A DNA stretch of 64,000 nt from Amycolatopsis anabasis (GCF_009765355.1 NZ_VTHK01000013.1:62001-126000), one strand, 5' to 3'; shown: positions 49,156 to 57,505, counted from the stretch's first letter. Numbers and translations: made by a program. The notes: generated from the letters alone by a model not told the origin.

Positions 49156-51783
49156 TCAGCCGGAGCCGAGGCAGAGGAAGGGGCGGCGCAGCGGGTCGAC
49201 CGCGGTCGCCTCGGCCAGGGCGAACGCCGGGGAAACCCCGGACGCGAGCTGCCGGTGCAGATCCGACATGGCCTCCGCGGCGGCGTAGTCGCCGACCCGG
49301 GCCACCGCGCCCACCACCGACCGCGATCCGCTCGCGAGCAACGTCCCGGCGAACCCGAGCGCCTCCTCCCCCGGCCGGATGTGGCTCATCGCCAGCTCGC
49401 AGGCGGCGAGCACGACCCGTTCCGGCGGCTTGTTCAACCGCGCGGTCTCGTGCGCGAACAACGGCCCGTCGACCAGGTCGAGCCGCGAGAACAACGCGTT
49501 CGCCGGTTCGTGCGTCCCGTGCGCCACCAGATGCGCCAGCCGCGAACCCTCCAGCGCCGACAGCACCTCGCCGCTCGTCGCCTGCTGCCCGTCGACCAGC
49601 GTCGCCTCCGGGTACACCGACCGCAGCTGCCGCACCTCACCGATCGCCCCGGGCACTCCCGGCCCGCCGACCAGCACCACCGGCCCCGAGGTCTCCTCCG
49701 GGTACGGCCGGGAGGACGCGGCCACCCACGCGGTCGCCGACGGGGTGACCGAGATCGGCCGCCCGCGCAGCGACGGCAGCGCCGCCCAGGGCAACGCGTA
49801 CAGCGGTCCGATCGGGACGATCACCAGCTCGCCGTCGCCCAGCGCGTTGGCGAGCGGTCGGACAAGAAGCTCGTCCAGCAGGTTCGCGCGCCGCCGCGCC
49901 GACGCGGTCACCGCGTTCACCAGGACCTCGGACAGGTGGTCCGGCGCGAGCGCGTCCAGATCGGCGTGCAGCTGCTTGGTGACCTCCACGACCTCGGCCA
50001 GCGGCCCGAGCCGCACCAGCCGGAACCGGCCGTCCCGGACCACCACGGCGGCCAGCGAGTCGCCGTGCCCGGCCAGGCTCACCAGCGTCCGGTCGCCGAG
50101 CCGCGCGGCCACCTCGTCCGGTGAACACACCGGCCGCGGCCGGCCCCACGGGCTGGTGTGCCAGCCGAGGCGGCTCGCCTCGCGCTGCAGCCACACGTAC
50201 CGGTGCTCCAGGCCGGCGACCGGTTTGCCGATCAGCCGGTTCTGCTGCACGGTCCGCTGGACGTGCCGCATCTCGGTGAGGTGCCGCGCGAGCACCTGGT
50301 CCTCGATCGCGGGCAGCGGTTCGTACCGGTACACCTGGGCCCGCGTGCGCTCCTGCCAGGCGAACAACCGCCGCGCGTCGGCCTGCCCCCGCGCCTTGCC
50401 GAGCACCAGCCCGACCGCGAGCTGGCCGAGCTCCTCCCCGTGCACCGCGGTGCCGCAGAGCAGGTCCAGACCACCCATGCGGTCGCGGACGCGGCCCAGT
50501 TCGACCAGCCCGGCGCGCGCCTGCGCGAGCGCCGACCGGTGCCGTCCGGTGGCCACGGCCAGTTCGGCGCGGCACAGCCGCAGCAGCATCTTGTGGTCCA
50601 CCGGGGTGGTCCGCCGCGGTTTCGGCACCTGGGCGAGCAGGGTTTCGGCCTCGGCGACCGCGCCCCGGTGCAGCCGCAGCCGGACGGCGAGCAGCCGGGC
50701 GACCGCGGCCTCGTCGCGCAGCCCGAGTTCGGCCAATCGCCCGGCGAGCCGGACGAACTCGGCGGGCAACCGGGACTTCGGCCGGGTGCCCGGGCGAAGT
50801 TCGGCGAGCGCGTCGGCCCGCAGCCGGGTCAGCGCGGCGACCTCGGCCCACGGGGCGTTGCCGCGCCGCAGGAACCGGCGGTGGGCGGCGGCCGCGAGCC
50901 GCCGGGCCAGGACGTGGTCACCGTCCAGGAGCGCGGCGGCGGCCCGGGCCACCTCGGCCTCGGCGAGATCCTGGTTGACCCGCATCCGGCGAAGTTCGGG
51001 CAGCACCTCGTCCAGGTGCCGCGCGGCCTCTTCGGCGAGCCCGGCCACCAGCAACGCCCGGGCCTGGTCCAGCCGGACCCGGGTCAGCCAGCCGGGCGCG
51101 GCGGCTTCCAGGATCCGCGCGGCCTCCTCGTAGTGCCGCAGCGCTTCGGGGATGTCGCCGGTCAGCTGGGCCAGATCGCCGAGGCCGTGCCGGGCCTTGC
51201 CCTCCAGCCGGGTCAGCCCGTACCGGGTGGCCAGGTCGATGCTGCGCCGGAAGTCGCGCGCGGCGGCCTCGGAGTTGTTCATGTTCGCGTGCAACTGCGC
51301 GCGGTTCATCAGATTGCGGGTGAGCAGCAGCCCGCCGTCGCTGACCTCGCGTTCGACGACCGGGAGGATCGCGTCGAACAGCGCCAGCGCCTCGGCCGAG
51401 CGGCTGACCCGGAAGAGCAGGACCGCGCGCTGCAGCCCGGCCACCGCGCGCAGGGTGGCCTGCTGGGTTCCGGCCGGGAGGCGCCCCAGCGTCTCCTCGG
51501 CGGCGTCCAGATGCGCCAAACCCCTTGCGGTCGAACCGCTTTCGGCCACCGCCAGGGCGAGGGTGATGAGCACCCGCGTCCGGGTCCGCAGCCAGTCTTC
51601 GGTGGCCTCGCCCGCCGCGTCGAGTTCGCGCAGCGCCCGGCTCAGCAGCCCGGCGGCCTGCCCGGAATGCATGTTGTTCGCGGCCTTCATGGCACGTGCG
51701 TGCAGTTCCGTGGCGGCCGCGATCACACGGCTGACGTCCTGGCCCCGCGACAGGGAAGACGTCGATCCAGACAGGGCGGGCAC
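49156..51783 (-). CDS. TPR-CHAT caspase-like protease
   Basis: An 875-residue protein. Residues 20-450 form an array of tetratricopeptide-like helical repeats. Residues about 570-875 form a CHAT domain, a caspase-like fold, with catalytic His755 in VAHGTHE and Cys795 in LAACELA. Both are intact, so it is probably an active cysteine protease. CHAT-TPR proteins act in conflict and signalling systems; the substrate here is unknown. It is the last gene of a minus-strand set with the sigma factor and a small protein, 74 bases after the latter. Confidence 0.85.
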   Translation of the reverse strand: MPALSGSTSSLSRGQDVSRVIAAATELHARAMKAANNMHSGQAAGLLSRALRELDAAGEATEDWLRTRTRVLITLALAVAESGSTARGLAHLDAAEETLGRLPAGTQQATLRAVAGLQRAVLLFRVSRSAEALALFDAILPVVEREVSDGGLLLTRNLMNRAQLHANMNNSEAAARDFRRSIDLATRYGLTRLEGKARHGLGDLAQLTGDIPEALRHYEEAARILEAAAPGWLTRVRLDQARALLVAGLAEEAARHLDEVLPELRRMRVNQDLAEAEVARAAAALLDGDHVLARRLAAAAHRRFLRRGNAPWAEVAALTRLRADALAELRPGTRPKSRLPAEFVRLAGRLAELGLRDEAAVARLLAVRLRLHRGAVAEAETLLAQVPKPRRTTPVDHKMLLRLCRAELAVATGRHRSALAQARAGLVELGRVRDRMGGLDLLCGTAVHGEELGQLAVGLVLGKARGQADARRLFAWQERTRAQVYRYEPLPAIEDQVLARHLTEMRHVQRTVQQNRLIGKPVAGLEHRYVWLQREASRLGWHTSPWGRPRPVCSPDEVAARLGDRTLVSLAGHGDSLAAVVVRDGRFRLVRLGPLAEVVEVTKQLHADLDALAPDHLSEVLVNAVTASARRRANLLDELLVRPLANALGDGELVIVPIGPLYALPWAALPSLRGRPISVTPSATAWVAASSRPYPEETSGPVVLVGGPGVPGAIGEVRQLRSVYPEATLVDGQQATSGEVLSALEGSRLAHLVAHGTHEPANALFSRLDLVDGPLFAHETARLNKPPERVVLAACELAMSHIRPGEEALGFAGTLLASGSRSVVGAVARVGDYAAAEAMSDLHRQLASGVSPAFALAEATAVDPLRRPFLCLGSG

Positions 51784-51857
51784 GCGCCTAATGGGAGCAC
51801 ACCCGCTGCCGTGATCACTCCGCAGGCAGGGCGAATCGGGTCACCGAATGTGTTGTT

Positions 51858-52337
51858 CTACAGCACAACAGTCGGAGTCACGACCGTTCGGCGGCAAGAG
51901 GGCGCGCCCAAATGGACCACGATCTGCGTGGTTCCGCGCGGAACGCTGTCCAGCACGAACCGCCCGCCCTCGTCGGCCGTGGTCGTGGACGACCCGTGCT
52001 CGGCGACCCGGACCTCCACCCCGTAGCACCCCGCCGGCACCAGCCAGCCGTCGATGCGGTGGTTCGAACCGATCTTGGTCAGGTTGATCATCACGGTGAG
52101 ATCGCTGACGGTGAACGTGATCGTGCCCTGATCGCCCCCGCGCACCCCGGCCAGCGAGTCCGCGCGTTCCCAGCGCGCGACCTCGACGTCCAGGTTCTCC
52201 AGCGCCATCGCGAACTGGATGCGTTCGACCAGGTCGTCCGGTGGCGGATCGACCGTCTCGACCAGCCGATCGAGCTCCGCGAGCAGCGTCGCATCATCGG
52301 GGAAGATCCCCTCCCCCACCGGCTTGTTCTCACTCAT
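51858..52337 (-). CDS. Small protein coupled to sigma factor, possible anti-sigma or adaptor
   Basis: A 159-residue protein of no firm family. Residues 10-60 are acidic and contain DPPPDDLVERIQFAMALENLD, seen beside CHAT and sigma genes of related organisms. The C-terminal part (VPAGCYGVEVRVAEHGSSTT, then TADEGGRFVLDSVPRGTTQI) looks like a carboxypeptidase-regulatory-like beta sandwich. The ATG overlaps the sigma-factor TGA (ATGA), so it is translationally coupled. It may control the sigma factor, but that is inference. Confidence 0.6.
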   Translation of the reverse strand: MSENKPVGEGIFPDDATLLAELDRLVETVDPPPDDLVERIQFAMALENLDVEVARWERADSLAGVRGGDQGTITFTVSDLTVMINLTKIGSNHRIDGWLVPAGCYGVEVRVAEHGSSTTTADEGGRFVLDSVPRGTTQIVVHLGAPSCRRTVVTPTVVL

Positions 52338-52939
52338 GCGCTGCCCCCTTCGATGTCCAGCAGTTGTCGCATCGTCTTCAGGCAGCGGCCCCTGGTCGGT
52401 CCGATGCTGCCCTGTGGCATATGCATCGCATCGGCGACCAGGCGGTACTCGGCGCGCCCGGCCAAGACGGTCAGCCGCAGCAGCTCCTGGCATTTCTGCG
52501 GCAGTTTTTCGAAGGCGTTCCAGAGCTGGCGATCCCGATCGGCGCGCAGCACCTCGGCCTCCGGCGCCGGCTGGGTGCCCGGGACGGTCTCGGCCATCTC
52601 GTCGGTGAGCGGCACCGGCGCCGGTTTGCGCCCGAACGTGCGCTGCGACTCCCGGCGGGCCGTGGTGATCAGCCAGCCGGCCAGCGCCCTCGGCTCGTTG
52701 AGCTGGTCGAGGTGGCTGAACAGCGCCAGCCAGACCGTCTGCACCACGTCCTCGGCGGTGTGCTGGTCCAATCCGTTCCCCCGCGCGACGTGCCACACCA
52801 GCGGCGTGAGCTCGGCGACCAGTCGGTTCATGGCCTGCCGATTACCCTCTCGTGCCGCATGCATGCATGCCGCGTACAACTCCGCGCCGCGCAGGCCCTC
52901 CCATGGCGGGTCCGCCTCGGCGGTTCGCACGTCCGTCAC
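52334..52939 (-). CDS. ECF-type sigma factor of the protease locus
   Basis: A 201-residue sigma factor. Region 2 reads GLDQHTAEDVVQTVWLALFSHLD and GWLITTARRESQRTF; region 4 reads LPQKCQELLRLTVLAGRAEY, RLVADAMHMPQGSIGPTRGRCLKTMRQ. It resembles the sigma factor at 10570 in region 4. The start is GTG at 52939. Its upstream region holds the motif at 53030-53055 that also occurs upstream of the papain-like protease gene. It is therefore likely to control its own operon. Confidence 0.85.
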   Translation of the reverse strand: MTDVRTAEADPPWEGLRGAELYAACMHAAREGNRQAMNRLVAELTPLVWHVARGNGLDQHTAEDVVQTVWLALFSHLDQLNEPRALAGWLITTARRESQRTFGRKPAPVPLTDEMAETVPGTQPAPEAEVLRADRDRQLWNAFEKLPQKCQELLRLTVLAGRAEYRLVADAMHMPQGSIGPTRGRCLKTMRQLLDIEGGSA

Positions 52940-53029
52940 CGCATCCGCCCCGTTTCGGGTTTCGTCTCCTCAAGTCGGTGCTGGAAGTATCACGAGCCCC
53001 TTGGAACAAGGGTGCAGCCGGTCCGCCTT

Positions 53030-53055
53030 CAGATACATAGCTTCACTCTTTTGGC
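53030..53055 (-). promoter_or_regulatory. Shared upstream motif, sigma-factor gene
   Basis: On the minus strand GCCAAAAG (53055-53048) and TGTATCTG (53037-53030) are separated by ten bases. The same two blocks, with twelve bases between, lie upstream of the papain-like protease gene. The motif ends about 90 bases before the sigma-factor start and directly follows the stop of the inhibitor gene. Confidence 0.55.
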
Positions 53056-53406
53056 CTAGTCCGAATTGCTCGCGTGCAGAACGAACGTGAGCGTCCGCCG
53101 CGGCGCGTCCTGCCACGGGCGGACCAGTTCGGCCCGCAGAAGGTGCCGGCCGGCGCCGACGATGTCGAGCGCCAGCCGGCGAACCCCACCCTCCCCAGGG
53201 GGTCCCGCCCCCGATGACCCCTCCCCGGGTGGTCCTTCCGCTCCGCCGGCGTATTCGTCGGCGACGACCCGCACCCCTTCGGGCAGTCGCCAGCGCCAGC
53301 GGTAGCCGGACGCCGGGATCTCCGGAAGCCGGAGTTCCACGGCATCCCCCGTGCGCAGTTCCCGCGTAGCCCCCGCATCGGCCTGCGCAAGCCGGATCTT
53401 CGCCAC
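53056..53406 (-). CDS. Chagasin-like (I42) cysteine-protease inhibitor
   Basis: A 116-residue protein with the I42 inhibitor plan. The loop-2 motif reads LPEIPASGYRWRW (residues 28-40), corresponding to the family NPTTGY loop. The last loop has RPW (R96, P97, W98), corresponding to the RPW loop. A Gly/Pro-rich middle insertion lies at residues 53-74. Chagasins block papain-like proteases by inserting these loops into the active site. There is no signal peptide, so it would act in the cytosol. It lies in the same run as the papain-like protease gene, so it is a likely safeguard for it. Confidence 0.8.
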   Translation of the reverse strand: MAKIRLAQADAGATRELRTGDAVELRLPEIPASGYRWRWRLPEGVRVVADEYAGGAEGPPGEGSSGAGPPGEGGVRRLALDIVGAGRHLLRAELVRPWQDAPRRTLTFVLHASNSD

Positions 53407-53488
53407 GGTCTCTCCCCTTACCGAGCTCGCGAGGGCGGTGGTGGCCGGCGGCCCCCTCGACTGCCGGCCACCACCTGTCTGGAACGGA

Positions 53489-54193
53489 TCAGACGACCAG
53501 CTGGTCGATCTGTCCCTGCGCGTCCTCGTGGAAGTCGACGAGGACGCGGTTGTTCTTGGCCACCAGCGCGAGCGTGATCAGGTGGCTGTGGCCGGACTCG
53601 GACGCCGGCGAAAGCCGCTTCCAGCCCGTTCCGTGCACGTACGCCCAGATGCCGGGCGTGGTGCTGTAGGACCACAGGTGCGTGATCGCCCGCTGGTAGG
53701 TCCAGCCGTTGGTGGCCGGGTGGCCTTCGGGCGGCGGCGCGCCGTTGCCTTCCCACCCGGTCGGGACGATCGGCTTCGCGTTCGGCGGAGCGCTGTTGCC
53801 CTCCCAGCCGGTCGGGACGATCGGCTTCGCGCTGGGCGGCACGCTGTTGCCCTCCCACCCGGTGGGCACGATCGGCTTCGCGTTCGGCGGGACGCTGTTG
53901 CCCTCCCACCCGGTCGGGACGATCGGCTTCGCGTTCGGCGGGACGCTGTTGCCTTCCCAGCCGGTCGGCACGGCCGGGTGGGAGTTCGGCGGCGGCGTGG
54001 CGTGGCGCCACGGCGGCTCCGCGTTGCCCTCCCAGCCGACCGGCACGGACGGCGAGGCGTTCGGCGGCACGCTGTTGCCTTCCCAGCCCGTCGGCGTGAC
54101 CGGGACGGGTGGCGGCGCGACGGCCGGGTTCTCCTCCGCCGGTTTCTCCGAGGTGGTGTTCGGGTCGTCCTCGCTCAGTTTGCTGGTGGTCAT
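53489..54193 (-). CDS. GWEGN-repeat protein with protease-shared C-terminal domain
   Basis: A 234-residue cytosolic protein. After an acidic, disordered N-terminus it has seven GWEGN repeats (residues 36-152). Their unit of 17 residues is of the form GWEGNSVPPNAKPIVPT; the second is longer. Residues about 168-234 form a domain that matches the C-terminal domain of the papain-like protease, with W-A-Y, G-W-x-R-L-S and a similar end. No known family was recognised. It lies 37 bases after the protease gene and may be its substrate, scaffold or recognition partner. Confidence 0.7.
   Translation of the reverse strand: MTTSKLSEDDPNTTSEKPAEENPAVAPPPVPVTPTGWEGNSVPPNASPSVPVGWEGNAEPPWRHATPPPNSHPAVPTGWEGNSVPPNAKPIVPTGWEGNSVPPNAKPIVPTGWEGNSVPPSAKPIVPTGWEGNSAPPNAKPIVPTGWEGNGAPPPEGHPATNGWTYQRAITHLWSYSTTPGIWAYVHGTGWKRLSPASESGHSHLITLALVAKNNRVLVDFHEDAQGQIDQLVV
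53738..54088 (-). repeat. Tandem 51-base repeats encoding GWEGN units
   Basis: The DNA encoding residues 36-152 holds seven tandem units, four of which are nearly identical at the nucleotide level. Low divergence suggests recent expansion. The unit length is 51 bases except for one enlarged unit. Copy-number change between strains is likely. Confidence 0.8.
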
Positions 54194-54230
54194 CGGGTCT
54201 CTCCCCTGCTGTCTGCGCTGTATGCCGGAT

Positions 54231-55379
54231 TCAGTTCGCGAGCTGGACCATGCCGAGTTCGTCGTCGACGAACGGGGAAACCGGGCGCCCCCGTGCCCGG
54301 GCGGCGGTCAGCGTCGCGAGGTTGTTCGTCCTGCCGTGCGGTCCGCCGGAGAGACGCGTCCACCCCAGGTGTTCCAGATACGCCCAGCCGTGCGCGTCAT
54401 AGGCCGACGCGAACAGCCGGAGCGCACGCTGCGCGGGCAGCCAGGCACGCAGGTGCACGCCCGTGCAGCCGAGCGTGGTCGGCCTGGCGGCCGGGTAGTC
54501 CTCGAGATAGGCCTCGCCGTAAGCGATCCGGAAGTAACCGTCCTCGCCCCACTCGGGCCCCCAGGAGTTCTTCGCGATCCAGCACCCAGCGGTGTCGTCC
54601 CACCCGACCAGGGCGACGCAGTGGCCGCCGCTGGTCTCCTCGGTGGTGGCTCGGTAGACGCCGCCGGTGTAGTGGAAGAGATCGTTGTAGATGACCAGGC
54701 ACGTGGCCACCGGCCCGTACCCGTAGAGATGGTGCTTGATCGCTGCGGGATCCCCGGTGAGGTCGACGACGCCCACCGATTTCGCCACCCGGTTCGGCCA
54801 GTCGCGGTGCGGCGTGCCGGAACCGTCTTCGCGGTACGGGAAGCAGTCCTCGAACGTGACGCCCGGCGACCTGGTGTCGTCGAACAGCTCGTCCGGCCAC
54901 GAACCGGTCTGGCTCGTGTACTCCCGTGCCGCGGCGTGCCCGAAGAACAGGTGCGCTTCGGACAGGTCGAGGTTCAGGCGCGGCGCACTCCTGGTGTATG
55001 CCGCCGTGCCCTCCAGCACGGCGACCGCGGCGAATGCGCTGCACGAACCACACTCACCCTGATCCTTGACCGGGGTGACGTAGTTGCGCCCGTTCAGGTC
55101 CCGCAGGTCGAACCGTTCGGGCAGGTTCGGCGTCGGGGCCATCGCGGCGGTGACCGGCTTCCCCGCCGTCGCCAGCGCGGCCTCGGCCATCCGCCCGGGC
55201 TGCCCCGCCCGGGCCGTGGTCTCGTCCGCGTCCGGTGCCGGCACCCCGAGCCGGATCGCGCGGGAGTCGGTGGGCAGCCTGCTCAGCCGCGTCTCACCGG
55301 CCCGCCACGGATCGCCCAGTGTGGCGAGCGAATCGCGGACAGCCGCGATCTCCGCCACGCAGGGATGGTCGGGGCTCAT
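54231..55379 (-). CDS. Papain-like (C1A) cysteine protease
   Basis: A 382-residue cytosolic protein, with no signal peptide. Residues 1-90 are a variable prodomain-like region. The C1A core runs from about 90 with Gln107 in KDQGECGSC and catalytic Cys113 (the usual W after it is S), His253 in GGHCVALVGW, and Asn271 in AKNSWGPEWG. All four active-site residues are intact. From about residue 318 a C-terminal domain shares W-A-Y and G-W-x-R-L-S with the GWEGN-repeat protein. The ATG at 55379 has GGGAGG five bases upstream. It is the first gene of the set. Confidence 0.85.
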   Translation of the reverse strand: MSPDHPCVAEIAAVRDSLATLGDPWRAGETRLSRLPTDSRAIRLGVPAPDADETTARAGQPGRMAEAALATAGKPVTAAMAPTPNLPERFDLRDLNGRNYVTPVKDQGECGSCSAFAAVAVLEGTAAYTRSAPRLNLDLSEAHLFFGHAAAREYTSQTGSWPDELFDDTRSPGVTFEDCFPYREDGSGTPHRDWPNRVAKSVGVVDLTGDPAAIKHHLYGYGPVATCLVIYNDLFHYTGGVYRATTEETSGGHCVALVGWDDTAGCWIAKNSWGPEWGEDGYFRIAYGEAYLEDYPAARPTTLGCTGVHLRAWLPAQRALRLFASAYDAHGWAYLEHLGWTRLSGGPHGRTNNLATLTAARARGRPVSPFVDDELGMVQLAN

Positions 55380-55449
55380 GCATCCTCCCGGTCGGGGGTG
55401 GAAGGGGTGGAAGTAGTCATCGCCCCATATGACGCAGTAACACCGCCCG

Positions 55450-55478
55450 CAGATACACACCGCGTCAAACTTTTTGGC
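55450..55478 (-). promoter_or_regulatory. Shared upstream motif, papain-like protease gene
   Basis: On the minus strand GCCAAAAAG (55478-55470) and TGTATCTG (55457-55450) are separated by twelve bases. They match the blocks upstream of the sigma-factor gene. The motif ends about 70 bases before the protease start. Confidence 0.55.
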
Positions 55479-55700
55479 ATAAATTTGGACTCATCATCCG
55501 TTTGCCAGCCCAGGGTTAGCGGAGTGTGACCACGAAGCGACCTAAAAGCGCTGTTCAGCACCGGTGTGGCGTAATCGCGGCACCCCCGACCGGCCGACAT
55601 ACCGCGGCACCCGACCGGCCCAGTCCCCTCCGCCCCGTAGTCCTCAGATCCGCTCTCCCCCGGCGTGTCGCGCTCCCGGGCGCGCCGCGATTCGGGACCG

Positions 55701-55726
55701 GCCCGAAAGCGCGCGCGCTTTCGGGC
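55701..55726. terminator. 26-base perfect palindrome
   Basis: The arms GCCCGAAAGCGCG and CGCGCTTTCGGGC meet with no spacer. The element lies 14 bases after the stop of the frameshifted NAD(P)H-binding gene on the minus strand, as a terminator would. Confidence 0.6.
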
Positions 55727-55740
55727 GCCCCGGAGCGGGG

Positions 55741-56312
55741 TCAGGCGGCGGCGACGGAAACGGTCGCGCGGGCCAGGACGTCATCGGCCGCCGCGCGGAG
55801 CAGGAAATCGGCGAGGTCGGCACGCCCGAGGCGGTAGCTGCCCCGCACGTTCGCACCCACCCGGCTCCGGATCCGCCTGGTGCGCGGCCCGCTGTTCAGC
55901 CGCGGCGGGCACACGATCGTCCAGTTCAGCCCGCTGCCGGTCACCCGCGCCTCATCTCCCGCATGTCCTCGAACATATTGCGCAGCAACCGGCCGAGCAG
56001 CGGTTTGAAGCCCGCCCGCACCAGCAGCCCGTCCCCTTCGAAGTGGAACCCGCTCGCGCTCACCACGACCAGCCGGTCCGCACCGGCCGCCCGCATCGCG
56101 GTGATGAGCGAGCGCGTGGCGTCCCGGCGCAGGGTGGTGGGGTTCCGGTCGCGGGTGCCCAACGTCGAGATCACCGCGTCCCGGCCGCTCACCGCGGATT
56201 CGATCGCCGCCGGATCGAAGACGTCCGCGGTCACCTGGTGGCCCGCGGCCAGCGCCCGGCGCACCAGGTGGCCGCCCGTCTCCCCGATCGCGCCGAAAAC
56301 CGTCACCTTCAT
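55741..56312 (-). pseudogene. NAD(P)H-binding protein with frameshift
   Basis: The first part (MKVTVFGAIGETGGHLVRRA through FEDMREM) is an atypical short-chain NAD(P)H-binding protein, with a Rossmann GAxGxTG-like motif changed to GAIGETGG. After about residue 123 the frame stops (RRG). A second frame continues as GSGLNWTIVCPPRL to the end, as homologues do. A single-base loss near 55945-55955 would explain it. It could be a real frameshift or a sequencing error. GGAGG precedes the ATG at 56312. It is divergent from a TetR gene. Confidence 0.75.
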
Positions 56313-56343
56313 GAGTGGTCCTCCTTGGTTAGTGAGGAGCGCC

Positions 56344-56925
56344 ATGGGCACCCGGGAGGAAATCCTCGAAGCGGCCGCGCGGATCATGCGCACCGAGGGC
56401 TACGCGCGGGCGACCACCAAGGAGATCGCCCGCGCCGCCGGATACTCCGAGGCCGCGCTGTACAAGCACTTCCCGGACAAGACCGAGATCTTCCTGGCCG
56501 TCATCAGCGAGAACATGCCCGCACTCGGGTCCACTTTGGACGAACTCGAGCGGAGTGCGGGCCGGCGCACGGTCCGGGTGAACCTGATCCGCCTGGCCCG
56601 CACCGCGCTCGACTTCTACCGCGAGAGCGTGTCGATCGCCGCGTCGCTGTACTCGTCCCAGCGACTCCTCGAGGCACACCGCGCACGCCTGATCGAGCGC
56701 GGCGCCGGGCCGCACCACCCGCAGGACGGATTAGCGCGTTACTTACGCGCGGAGCAGAAACTGGGCCGCGTCGACCGGCACGTGCACCCGGACGCCGCCG
56801 CACTGCTGCTCGGAGCCTGCTTCCAGCAGGCGTTCCTGGCCTCGTTCGCGGCCGAACCGCCCACCGATGCCGAACTGGACGCGCTGGCCACCTCCCTGGT
56901 GCACACGCTGCTCACCGGGGCGTAG
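56344..56925 (+). CDS. TetR-family regulator
   Basis: A 193-residue TetR protein. The HTH reads REEILEAAARIMRTEGYARATTKEIA, then YSEAALYKHFPDKTEIF. The C-terminal domain is of the common TetR_C type. It starts 31 bases from the divergent NAD(P)H-binding gene, so it probably regulates that gene. Its stop is three bases from the convergent MarR-like gene. Confidence 0.9.
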   Translation: MGTREEILEAAARIMRTEGYARATTKEIARAAGYSEAALYKHFPDKTEIFLAVISENMPALGSTLDELERSAGRRTVRVNLIRLARTALDFYRESVSIAASLYSSQRLLEAHRARLIERGAGPHHPQDGLARYLRAEQKLGRVDRHVHPDAAALLLGACFQQAFLASFAAEPPTDAELDALATSLVHTLLTGA

Positions 56926-56928
56926 GGC

Positions 56929-57447
56929 TCATCCGGCGCGCTTCTCGCGTTCGAGGTGCTGCTCGTGCCACCGCTCGAAGAGCAGCGGCAACTCCTTGAT
57001 CATGAACTCCAGGTAGTCGGCCATCTCCGCCAGCCGACGACCAGCCGGGGTATCGGCACCCACGGCCTCGATGCCCTCGACGGCGGTGCCGTGCCAGATC
57101 TCCATGGCGCGGTCCCGTTTCTGGAAGGTCGCATACCAGAGGTCGTCGTAGAGGCGGTAGTGGTCACGCCGTTCACCCGGCTCGCGTTCCTTCGCGACCA
57201 TGCCCACCTGCTCCAGGTAGCGCACGGCGCCGGAGATCGCCGCCGGGCTGACCGAGAGCCGTTCCGCCAGTTCCGCGGCGGTCAGCCGCCCGCTGTCGGT
57301 GACCATGAGCGCCGCGAACACCCTCGCCGCCATCCGCTGGAGGCCGATCTTGATCAGCACCAGCGCGAAGCTCTCGATGTAGCGGCGGACAGCCTCCTCG
57401 TCACGTCGCGTGTCGGGATCACGTTGCGATTGCGGTCTGCTCGACAT
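56929..57447 (-). CDS. MarR/GbsR-family regulator
   Basis: A 172-residue winged-helix protein. It has the HTH AAELAERLSVSPAAISGAVRYLEQVGMV and the wing KEREPGERRDHYRL, followed by a C-terminal helical extension. It is divergent from an ABC exporter, and a perfect palindrome lies in the promoter gap. It is likely the repressor of that exporter. I prefer the ATG at 57447 because GAGAGG is nine bases upstream of it. Confidence 0.85.
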   Translation of the reverse strand: MSSRPQSQRDPDTRRDEEAVRRYIESFALVLIKIGLQRMAARVFAALMVTDSGRLTAAELAERLSVSPAAISGAVRYLEQVGMVAKEREPGERRDHYRLYDDLWYATFQKRDRAMEIWHGTAVEGIEAVGADTPAGRRLAEMADYLEFMIKELPLLFERWHEQHLEREKRAG

Positions 57448-57505
57448 GAGTCCCATCCTCTCTCATGCGGTCGGAGCGATCACTCGATCCATACCGTTTC
57501 TTAAC

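Larger units (their letters stand above)
55380..55740. other. 361-base intergenic region upstream of the papain-like protease gene
   Basis: No gene was seen. It contains the shared upstream motif (55450-55478), an AT-rich segment near 55470-55495, a direct repeat of CGCGGCACCC plus CCGACCGGCC near 55575-55620, and a strong palindrome (55701-55726). Confidence 0.6.

Noticed and set aside
53738..54088. CRISPR-like tandem repeats
   Set aside because: The repeats are contiguous, in frame with a gene, and have no unique spacers.
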